A DNA stretch of 15,968 bases from Polyrhizophydium stewartii. Taxonomy: Eukaryota > Chytridiomycota > Chytridiomycetes > Rhizophydiales. Of the stretch, positions 8,103 to 15,968 are shown piece by piece. Both the position numbers and the translations under genes were made by a program. Within the stretch, counting starts at the first letter, position 1, and every line of letters begins with the position of its first letter. The notes under the pieces are model-generated. The model was not told where the DNA came from. It ran no database searches and was given only the letters and a program-made list of their open reading frames with translations. The stretch lies in assembly GCA_027604665.1 (NCBI GenBank), contig JADGIZ010000324.1, forward strand, positions 1 through 15,968. The letters run 5' to 3'.

Positions 8103-9661
8103 ATGTTCTCCGGCGCACTCCGCAGGGCGAGCACGCCGGCCGCGGCCGTCGGTGCCGCCATCCAGCGTGCGGCCGCTGTTCCGGCTTCCGCTGCCGCAGG
8201 CTCTTGTCTTGCACCGACCTGCGCCGCTTCCTTGTCGCGGGCCGTGAGCATGCCCGCACTGGACTTGGACTCGGCTGTCGCCAAAGAAAAACGCTGACGA
8301 CGCCGCTTGCTCGCCGGCCGCTTGTTGGGCCTCCGACTGGCGCTCCGACCGCCTCCTCCGCGGATCTGCGACGCTGCGTGCAACGTCTGAATCGATGCGC
8401 CAGCCCGTTGTGCTGGCAGATGCGCGCCGCGCTTACGACAAAGCCAAATACCGCCGCGAGAAGGCTCTGATCAGGAAGCGCCTGAACCAAGACGACGTCG
8501 ACTTTGGCGTCGCCTTCTCGCTGTTCCAGGTGCGGCATGGATCTGTGTTGCATACCAAGGCCCCCACAAGCACGGCTTGATGCCGAATGTGCACTGCGAT
8601 GCCTCGCGCGACCGTGCTGACAAGCTTGGCGCGTGATGCAGACCTATGCACTCGGCCAGGATCTGCCCGTCAAGGCGTACATCAAACTTCCGACGCCCGA
8701 GTCCGGCAGCAGGCCGCTTCGTGGCGAAGTCACGCTGCCGAACCAAGTTGGCGACCGCGTCAAGTCTCGCATCCTCGTCTTTGCCACGGTGCGCACGTGT
8801 TGCATCCCGACCTGTTGTGGCAGATGGCCGCCCGGAGCTGATGCCCTCTCTCCCACGCATGATACCCGCAGGGCGAGCACGCCGAGGAGGCAAAGCGCCT
8901 CGGTGCAGACATTGTCGGCGGCGACGAGCTGATCCAGCAGATTCTCGAGGACAGGATCACGTTTGACCGCTGCCTGTCGACCAAGGCCATGTTCCCCAAA
9001 GTCATCAAGATTGCCAAGAAGCTGGGTCCCAAGGGACTCATGCCGAGTCCCGCAAAAGGTTGGCCGACAGCTAATTATCTTGCGCGCGCCGCAAGCCGCG
9101 CTGACTCGCTCGTGCACCGTGCAGGCACCGTGTCCGACGATCTGGCGGCCATGATGGCCAGCTTGCAGGCAAGCACCAAGTACGAGCCCGACTCGACGGG
9201 CATGGTGGTGATTGAAATCGGCAAGGTGCGTGCGAGAGTTGCTCCGTCGGCGTTGCGGTGCAGGGGCTGACGAGCGGTCGCGCTTACAGTCGTCCTGGAG
9301 TCACGACAAGATCAAGGGTGCGCCGTCGTGCCTGGCAGATTGTGTTGTTGACACGCGAGGCTGACTGTGTGTCGACAGACAACCTCAAGGCGCTGGTCAG
9401 CTCGATTGTCAAGATCCGCCCGAGCAAGCAGGACGGTGCGTAGCGCATTCTGCCCGCACCTGCTGCGTGTCGCTCCGTGCTGACGGCATCGGCCTTGCTC
9501 CCCTCTCGCACCATGCAGCCTCACGATTCGTCGAGGGCATCAGCATCTCGGCCCCGCACACGATCGGCATGACGCTGCCACTGCGCCAGTTCGTGCCGCG
9601 CCCGCCTCGCCAGCTGAACGAGGTCCAGGCGTTGCTTGCGTCGTACGGCCTGCGCAAGTAG
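8103..9661 (+). CDS. MRPL1: Mitochondrial large-subunit ribosomal protein uL1m
   Basis: Eight exons: 8103-8243, 8404-8529, 8642-8788, 8872-9058, 9125-9225, 9290-9317, 9379-9435, 9519-9661; 309 residues. The Ala/Arg-rich, acid-poor N terminus (MFSGALRRASTPAAAVGAAI) looks like a mitochondrial presequence. The L1 fold follows: TYALGQDLPVKAYIKLP, RILVFATGEHAEEAKRLGAD, the L1 signature LGPKGLMPSPAKGTVSDD (split by intron 4), then DNLKALVSSIVKIRPSK and ISISAPHTIGM. uL1 binds 23S-type rRNA and forms the L1 stalk that moves E-site tRNA; mitochondrial location is inferred from the presequence. Most introns show CTGAC branch points. Exon 6 is just 28 nt. The exon 1 boundary (GTGAGC at 8244, acceptor at 8403) is the least certain join. 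Confidence 0.92.
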
Positions 9662-9687
9662 CGGGCCGGGCCGGACCCGAGGAGGCC

Positions 9688-9693
9688 AATAAA
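9688..9693 (+). terminator. Polyadenylation signal AATAAA of uL1m
   Basis: Canonical AATAAA 26 nt after the uL1m stop and 48 nt before the FAB1 start. Its position argues that the upstream gene ends here and that FAB1 does not extend further 5' into the uL1m locus. Confidence 0.75.
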
Positions 9694-9741
9694 GCCGTTG
9701 GAGTGAGCACGGCCTGACACTTACCGCGACGTGTCGGAGCA

Positions 9742-12700
9742 ATGACCCCCACGCCGGGCCTGCCGCTGCCCGCGCCGCGGGCGAACCTGCCCAAGGCCCA
9801 CCAGCGGCACCTGCGCGCCATCATCCGCCAGTCGCTCGAGGAGCTGTACCTGCCGACGGACCCGTGGCTGCAGGTGCTGGCGGACATTGGCCTGCAGGTG
9901 GCCCAGGACCTGCCGTTCGTGCTCGACACGCTGGCGTCGATTGCCGACGACGGCGGCGACAGCGACAGCGACAGCGACAGCGACGGGAGCGAATACGACG
10001 CCGACGCCGACGTCGAGAGCTACCGCGGCCGCGCGCGCCGCAGGCCCTGGTCGCCGCCGCCCACGCGCGAGCAGCGCATCGCCGCCGGCCCGCCGCTGCT
10101 GCCCCCGCGCGCCGGCGTGCGCTCGCGGGCGCGGGGCGGGGGCGTCTCCGCCGCCGACCTCAAACAGCGCCTGCACCACGTAATCACGGTGCACACTGAG
10201 CCGGGCACGCCGGGCTCGTCGAGCTACGTTCCCGGGTCCGCAGAGCCGCTGCCGGCGCGCGCGGGCGGCCGCCGCCCAGACCCGCGCCTCGCGGACATTG
10301 GCGGCCGAGTGGTGCTGCGAGGCGACCCCAAGCAGATCAGCAAGCTTGCCGACGTCGCCGAGCTCATTGTGTTCGTCGCCTGCCACCAGAAGCTCGAGTT
10401 CTACCTGCTGCGCGACATGCTCGTGCGCATCGAGCTGCCCTCTGGCCCGCGGACAGGCAGCGGGACCAGCATCAACAGCGTCGCAAGCATCGCCAGCATC
10501 GGAAGCGCCGTCAGCGGGATGAGCGCGGCGAGCGCGGCCACGGCTCCGGCTCCGCGGTCCCGCAACAGCCTGTTTGCCTGGCTCTGGCAGAGCCGCATCC
10601 CGCAGGTGCCGGGCATAGACGCCGACGCCGCCGCAGCGTCCTCGTCAGGAGACGAGACGGATCAAGTCGCCCCAATCCGCCCGTATGATCCGCAGCTCGC
10701 CGCGCTCGTCAGCCCGCACACATCTGATCTGTCGAGGCGCCAGCCGCGGCCCAGATCGATCTTTGGACTCGCATCCGGTGGCCAGCCCTCTCCCGAGGCC
10801 GCCAGCCCGCATGTCTCGCCAGACAACCTGTTTGCGCGCGCAGTCAACCAGATCGAGCTTGCCGCGCTCAGCGCCTCGCCCGGCGTGCGCTTTCCGCCGC
10901 CGCTTCTGCTGGTCCGCCTCCGCGACCAAGAGGCGCTCGATTCGGCTGCGGCCTCGGCCGCGTCGCTCGCCTCGCTCTCGTCGCCGATGCTGCCGTCGCT
11001 CACTGAGCTTGAACCGCCCGCCAACTCCCAAGCGGATCCGTCGTTGGACGCATCCTCTGGAAGCCCCGGCTCACAGGCCGCCATTTTGCCTGCCCCTCAT
11101 CCAGCATCAGCCGCAGTATCATCGACCGCGCAGAGCCCTCGCTCGCGCAAGACGCTGTCGACGGCCACCGCACTCAGCCGCCGCAGCCGCATCCCGGCCG
11201 ACTCCAAGGCCGGGCTCGCATATCTCATCAAAAACAACAACAGCATCGGCGGCGTGCGGCGCCACCAAGCAATCAGCGTCGCCTTCTCATACTTCTGGGA
11301 CCTCAAATCAACCATCCCGTGCCGTCCGCCCAAGGTCTATACGATCCGCTACTACGACAAAGCGACCGAGTCGCTGCAGGACCGCACGCTCGGCCAGTAC
11401 ATTGAAATGATGTGCCGTGACGCGGACGCTCCGTGCCACGATGCGTCGTGCGAGCACGCCATGGGCGAGCACCAGATGGAGTACCACCATGGCCATGGCT
11501 GCGTGCGCGTGCGCATGGAAACAGCAGACGACGGTGTTCTCGACGATCGGAGCACGCAAATCTACGTGTGGACGCAGTGTGCGGAATGCGGCGCCACGTC
11601 CAGCATGATCCCGATCTCTCTCGCAAGCTGGCATGTGTCGTTTGGAAAGTTTCTCGAGTTGCTGCTCTACCACTCGTCGCTGCACCCCGCAGACATGTGT
11701 GAGCACATTTCCAGCAGCCGACAGGCTGTGCAGCACCGCTTCCGCTGCGGCCGCCGCACCGTCGTGTTCGAGTACGCTCCTATGGATCTGTTTGAGATGC
11801 GTGTGCCGCGCATCAAGGTCGACCCGGATTACACCTTCAATGCCGCCACCTCGACGTCGTCGTCGCTCTCGCTTGGCGCTCCAAGCGCAGAGCAAGTCCA
11901 GCATCTCCAAAGCGAGATCCGCTCCTTTTACCGCTCGCTCACCAGCTACCTCACTCAGCTCATGACCGCCGTCGAGCCGCCGGGAAAGAGCGCCACGCCC
12001 AAAGCAGAAGCTGAGACGATCGAGCCGCGTAAGCACCGCGTCGCCTGGTAATGGCACTCATACTTTGCTGACAGACAATGCGCTGTGTTGTATGTTCCCA
12101 GCCACACCAAAGCAATCGGCGCCAAAGATCAAGCCGTCCCGCCACGCCAGCGAGCGGCTTTCGGAGATGCTCCAGGATATGGTCAGCATGTTCCCCGACG
12201 AGGAGAGCCACTTCATTGACGCTGCTCAGGCATCCTCTGACCTCAACCAACTGCGCCGCATGCTCTGCGAGCGCATTCGCGAGCGCATCGAAAGCATCGA
12301 GACGTTCCACAGCGATTTTGTGCCGGACACGGCGTGCCCGCACTCCTGGGCGCTTCCGGAATACTACGACTGGTGCGTTTTGACAAGCGCACGCCTTGAC
12401 GCCTCTGCAGCGCCGCCTGACCCTGCCTCTGCTGGCAGGCACCGCGGCTCGCTGCACCTTATTCCGTCATCTTCGGTCATTGTGCGCGAGGATGAGCCGG
12501 GATCGATTATCGCTTTCACGCTCAGGTACGCCATTGCGTTTCTTGAATAAGCATTTGTTATCTGCATTCTCACGTACAATGCTGATCACATATGCAGCTC
12601 AAAACATTTTACAAATTTCGTGGTCACCATGGCCGACGAGTCGACCGACGCGGCGCCGCCTGCGACTGCGTCATTGTCGACATCCTCTCTTCCTTCCTCG

Positions 12701-13992
12701 GCAGCATCCCCCAAAGTGTCGCCTGCGACGCCCTCTGGCCAATCGCAAAGTGACATGGGCTGGAGGCAGCTCGCGGGCGATGCCAAGTGCCGAATCCGCA
12801 GGGTCTTGCACACCGGCGCACCCGACCCTCAAGGCAAACACGTTCACTTTGGTGAGATGACCCTGCTGACCCAGCTTCTGCTGCCACGGATCGGCGCTGA
12901 CGTGGGTCGCCGGCAACAAACGGTGCGGGCTGCAGAGTTCTCCGACTCGCGGGCTAGCTTTGCATGCACGGTGTACTTTGCCGTTGAGTTTCACCGCCTG
13001 CGCGAAATGTGCGGCATTGTGCAAGAATTTATCTGGTCGCTCTCACGCACCGTGGGCTGGAATGCCACCGGCGGAAAGTCCAAGGCGTCGTTCTTCAAGA
13101 CGGCTGGTCCGTGCCATCTTGCCTTGCGCACTCCTGGTTTGGCTGCTGAGCCTGTCGCCACGCAGATGACCAGTTTATCATCAAGGAGCTCGCTTCAAAG
13201 TGGACCATTGACGAGAAGGACGCGCTCTTTCAGCTCTCTCCAGGCTACTTTGAGTACATGCGCCAGTCGGACAAGAAGCCGACGCTTCTTGCCAAGATCC
13301 TGGGCTTCTTCACGATCCGCCGCAAGAATCTGCAGACGGGCCAGTCGTCGACACTCGATGTTCTCGTCATGGAGCACCTCTTTGCAAACACGACGATTTC
13401 GCGGGTGGGTGCCGTGCCGCGCAGCCCCGGTTACGTCGGTGATGCTGACAAAGGCCGGAACACAGAGATTCGATCTCAAGGGCGTGCCAGACAGGCATGT
13501 CAAGACCAAGCCCAGCGAGAACGACGTGGTCATGTGGGACGGCGACTGGCACACGGGGCAGTACAAATCCCTGCTGCGGCTCTACGCGCATTCCAAGCAG
13601 GTGCTTGCAGAGTCGGTCTTCAACGACACCGAGTTTCTGAGCAACTCGAATGTGATGGACTACTCGCTGCTCGTGGGCGTCAACGACACACGCAAGGAGC
13701 TGATTGTCGGCATTGTTGGTGCGTAACTTGCGTTCCCATGGCGGCAGCATGTTCGCCGCGCTAACCTGGAGGCCTCGCAGACTTCATCGGCCCATTCAAC
13801 TGGTCAAAGTTCCTCGAGACGCAGAGCAAGACCACGATCCAGTCAACGATCGGCTCGGGCAAGGCCGTGACGGTGCTGCCACCGGACAAGTACCGCGATC
13901 GCTTCCGCGAGGCCATGGAGCACAACTTCCTCAAGGTCCCCGACAAGTGGATGGAGGTGCCGCTGCCCCAGGGCCTGCCGCCCGTGCTGTGA
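9742..13992 (+). CDS. FAB1: Fab1/PIKfyve-type phosphatidylinositol-3-phosphate 5-kinase, reduced N terminus
   Basis: Seven exons: 9742-12028, 12102-12372, 12439-12525, 12598-13106, 13166-13404, 13466-13718, 13781-13992; 1285 residues, against roughly 2000 or more in yeast and human. Residues 23-60 resemble the segment opening the CCT (TCP-1/GroEL-like) domain (HLRAIIRQSLEE, DPWLQVLADI). An acidic, Pro/Arg-rich stretch follows (Ser-Asp repeat at 9958-9984). Residues 187-227 match the C-terminal end of that domain (VVLRGDPKQISKLADVAEL). The conserved Cys-rich domain spans about 527-695 (PCRPPKVYTIRYYD, CAECG, VSFGKFLELLLYH). The PIP kinase domain is C-terminal: GKSKASFFKT, FIIK (Lys1058), DLLVMEHLF-like strand, RFDLKG, MDYSLLVGV (Asp1196), GIVDFIGPF (Asp1216). 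The family makes PI(3,5)P2 on endolysosomal membranes. No FYVE or DEP domain is present. The catalytic core looks intact. Confidence 0.93.
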
Positions 13993-14000
13993 TGGCCGCG

Positions 14001-14006
14001 AATAAA
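14001..14006 (+). terminator. Polyadenylation signal AATAAA of FAB1
   Basis: AATAAA starts 8 nt after the FAB1 stop and ends 25 nt before the methyltransferase ATG. Cleavage 10-30 nt downstream would fall at or inside the next gene's 5' end, so the two transcripts probably overlap. Confidence 0.75.
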
Positions 14007-14031
14007 GCGGGTTTGCCCAGCTCGGCGCCAG

Positions 14032-14688
14032 ATGGAGGCCGACCTGCCCTTCGCCCACAGCGACGAGCTGCCCAGCAGCATCCCCGCGCCGGCCAACCCC
14101 ATCCCGCACACGCTCGTCAACACCCGGCCGCTGCACAACACGCCCTTTGTTGCGCCGTACGTGCCCGTCAACCCCGAGGTCGCAGGCGCAGCACTCCAGT
14201 TCGCAGGCGTCGGGGCCTCGGACGTCCTCGTCGACCTCGGCTGCGGCGACGCCCGAGTGCTCACCCAGGCCCTCTCGGACCACCCGGCGCCGCCCGCACG
14301 CTGCGTGGGCGTCGAGCTCGATCCGTTTCTCGCCGAATACATCCGCAGCAACCATGGCCCGCGGCTGGCCGACGGCCGCCTGGTGCTGCTGGAGCAGGAC
14401 ATGTTCAAGGTCGACCTCGAGTCGCTCGGCGCGACCGTGATGGTGCTGTACCTGCTGCCCGAGGGCCTCGAGAAGCTCAAGCCGATGATAGGCGAGTGGC
14501 TCTGCGGCAGCGCTGCCGCCGCAGCTGCCGCCGCAGGCGCTCCCCGTCGCCTCGTCACCATCACATACACCTTCCCAGGCTGGGATCCTGTCGACGGCCG
14601 CCAGGCCTCCAAGACGGGGTCGGGCTTCATGGGAGGCGCTGCGGGCATGCACTGGTTGTTCAGATACGAGGCCAAGTCTGTGCGTTGA
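14032..14688 (+). CDS. SAM-dependent class I methyltransferase, FAM173/ATPSCKMT-like
   Basis: Single exon, 218 residues. A pre-motif FVAPYVPVNPEVAGAAL precedes motif I VDLGCGDARVL (residues 67-77, the glycine-rich SAM loop), then motif II VGVELDP with acidic Glu95/Asp97, and a MVLYLLPEGLEKLKPMI strand-helix typical of the seven-beta-strand fold. The PYVP.. element just before motif I resembles the FAM173 lysine methyltransferases (ATPSCKMT/ANTKMT), which modify mitochondrial ATP synthase c-subunit and ADP/ATP carrier in animals. The substrate here cannot be told from sequence. An Ala run (about 161-168) interrupts the C-terminal half. I see no clear presequence or membrane segment. It begins 39 nt after the FAB1 stop and converges on the TTM gene (83 nt gap). 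It is the only intron-free complete gene here. Confidence 0.87.
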   Translation: MEADLPFAHSDELPSSIPAPANPIPHTLVNTRPLHNTPFVAPYVPVNPEVAGAALQFAGVGASDVLVDLGCGDARVLTQALSDHPAPPARCVGVELDPFLAEYIRSNHGPRLADGRLVLLEQDMFKVDLESLGATVMVLYLLPEGLEKLKPMIGEWLCGSAAAAAAAAGAPRRLVTITYTFPGWDPVDGRQASKTGSGFMGGAAGMHWLFRYEAKSVR

Positions 14689-14771
14689 CTAGCTGCCTCC
14701 TCGGGTTGCCGCTGCCGCAGCTGCTACAGAGGCAGACATAGGGCCAGTGCACGGAACTGATGTTCGGTCGC

Positions 14772-15778
14772 TCACAGCACCGATCCAAACTTCATGTTGG
14801 CAAACTTGGTGCGCTGGCTGTTGGTGAAGTCGATGCCATTGGATCTGAGCAGCGGGAGCCTGGGCCGCGCGAGCCGGCGCCCAAGGCCGTGGCGACAAGT
14901 GCGACCGCCAACATGGCATCGCCGACGAGAGAATAAACGACCGCACTTCGTCAGTCCCAGGACGCTGGCACACCGTGCGCAAGACGCAAGCAACGCACAA
15001 AAGGTCCTTAGCTCGCTGCGGATCGTCGTGCTCGACCTCGATCTCGTATGCGCTGCCAAACGAGTACTGCGTCTCGTCGATCTCGAGCTTGAGGCCGCTC
15101 CACTCAAAGATGTTGCGCTCATTCTTGAACGAGCCTGTCACTTCGAGCTGCGACGCCTGCGGGTGCTCCTCCATGACTTTTGCAAGCAGAGGGTGCCTGC
15201 CCATCGAATGCCAGCGGTGAGCTGCGTTCCCAGCCGGCGAGCCACCAGAGTATTGTCGCTCACGTCCCGGCAACAGAGGGAAGCACGCTCGGATTGTGGA
15301 CGATCAAGTCCAGCAGCTTGTCGTCGATGGGCTCCTCCAGCTGCATGCATCGGCGGCCGTCAGCCAGGCGAGCCAGCGCCGGCAACCAAGCAGCACGCCG
15401 CACCTCCTCGTTCACCGAGACGCCGTTGCGCACTCCTCCCTTGCCTTTGAGCGTCACGACCGACTTGGGCGAGTAGGCTCCGGTGAGGGCATCCAGACGC
15501 ACGCTGCGGCGCAGCCTAAATGTGCGGCGTGCCTGGTCGCTGTCTCGGCATGCGTGCCCCCAGAGGCACCGTCCGTCAGCAACTCGCTCAACCGCACCGC
15601 AGCCTGGTCGCCTAAGCTGGCCAACTGCCGCTCACAAGTCGCGAGCCGGGCCGTCCAGGAAGAAGTTCTCCTGTCGGTCGGTCCCCAGAAAGCGGGAGCC
15701 AGGCAGGGCGCGAAAGAGCTCGATCACGGCAGTGTGCGCCGCCTTGGACGCCAGGCGCAGCTTGAGCTCAATCTCCAT
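14772..15778 (-). CDS. CYTH-domain triphosphate tunnel metalloenzyme (plant TTM3-like)
   Basis: Five exons, minus strand: 15778-15636, 15539-15404, 15340-15264, 15196-14999, 14859-14772; 213 residues, near the length of plant TTM3. It opens with the diagnostic ExExK motif (MEIELKLRL; Glu2, Glu4, Lys6), then ENFFLDGP, a basic strand FRLRRSVRL, SVVTLKGKG, FKNERNIFEWSGLKLEIDET with the acidic ExDE set, FGSAYEIEVEH, and a terminal TNSQRTKFANMKFGS. The order and spacing match Arabidopsis TTM3 closely. CYTH enzymes form an eight-strand tunnel and hydrolyse triphosphate compounds (tripolyphosphate, thiamine triphosphate or others) with a divalent metal; the substrate here is unknown. All four introns are in phase, with donors GTGAGC, GTGCGG, GTGAGC and GTGCGT. 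The intron 4 acceptor (14860) is less sure because the best branch point lies about 95 nt upstream. Confidence 0.87.
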
Positions 15779-15841
15779 TTGACCTGTGTTGGGGTCGATG
15801 TCGGCTGAGGGCTGGATTGACGTTCTCGCGTGGTGGTGATA

Positions 15842-15967
15842 TCAGCATGACACGCAATCTATCGGCTGACAACGAGAGTAGTCCCAGCAACGCACCGTCC
15901 TCGGCGCGTGACGGCCAAGAAGTCCAAAGGCGATCAGGCAGACCTCGTCGTCGAAGCACACCTGGGT
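15842..15967 (-). other. Unresolved open segment at window end
   Basis: A minus-strand frame is open from the window edge to a TGA at 15842 (includes FDDEVCLIAFGLLGRHAP), ending 63 nt before the TTM start. It could be the tail of an upstream minus-strand gene. It also holds a GTGCGT donor-like site. The plus strand is also open here (ATGs at 15798 and 15848; a frame with VTAKKSKGDQADLVVEAHLG reaches the edge). I recognise no family and cannot choose between them. Confidence 0.2.
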
Positions 15968-15968
15968 C

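Noticed and set aside
9721..10386. 221-codon minus-strand frame opposite the FAB1 N terminus
   Set aside because: Considered because this part of FAB1 is poorly conserved, but the translation is Arg/Ala/Val repeats mirroring the Ser-Asp tract, with no domain.
11308..12057. 249-codon minus-strand frame
   Set aside because: Antisense to the conserved Cys-rich domain of FAB1; it has no family resemblance.
1916..15778. The cluster as a functional operon-like or defence system
   Set aside because: The genes lie on both strands, belong to unrelated housekeeping pathways and have eukaryotic introns and poly(A) signals; nothing links them beyond compact packing.

Overview
This is a gene-dense, GC-rich nuclear window from a eukaryote. 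Seven of the eight protein genes carry introns; I place 33 in total, mostly 50-215 bp, usually with GTGCGN or GTGAGC donors, CTGAC-like branch points and CAG acceptors. The gene set (ARID/Rsc9-type chromatin remodeler subunit, Fab1 lipid kinase, tRNA splicing endonuclease subunit Sen15, mitochondrial uL1, nucleolin) and the compact layout suggest a fungus or early-diverging fungal relative. This is inference from gene content; no rRNA or other taxonomic marker is present.

Layout: (1) 1-1483 +, 3' part of a nucleolin/Nsr1-like protein (acidic repeats, two RRMs, RGG tail). (2) 1916-4798 -, ARID + Rsc9/ARID2-like chromatin protein, five exons. (3) 4918-7495 -, ER membrane protein disulfide isomerase-like protein with two WCGHC active sites, ten exons. 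(4) 7589-8088 -, small Sen15-like tRNA endonuclease subunit, three exons. (5) 8103-9661 +, mitochondrial ribosomal protein uL1, eight exons. (6) 9742-13992 +, Fab1/PIKfyve-type kinase, seven exons, with no FYVE domain and most of the CCT domain replaced by low-complexity sequence. (7) 14032-14688 +, single-exon FAM173-like SAM methyltransferase. (8) 14772-15778 -, CYTH/triphosphate tunnel metalloenzyme resembling plant TTM3, five exons. The last 190 bases are open on both strands and unresolved.

The genes belong to unrelated housekeeping processes (ribosome biogenesis, chromatin, ER folding, tRNA splicing, mitochondrial translation, phosphoinositide signalling), so this is ordinary eukaryotic gene packing, not an operon or defence island. 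Gaps between coding regions are small: 14 nt between the divergent SEN15 and uL1m starts, 39-119 nt for most others, 432 nt for the one larger convergent gap. All exon structures were built by hand from reading frames, splice-site motifs and family resemblance; no transcript data were available.

I found no clear new multi-gene system. The points most worth checking are the reduced Fab1, simple repeats sitting in the AG-free tract before 3' splice sites of the ARID gene, a probable GC-AG intron beside a 27-nt exon in the PDI-like gene, and the 14-nt divergent gene start pair.
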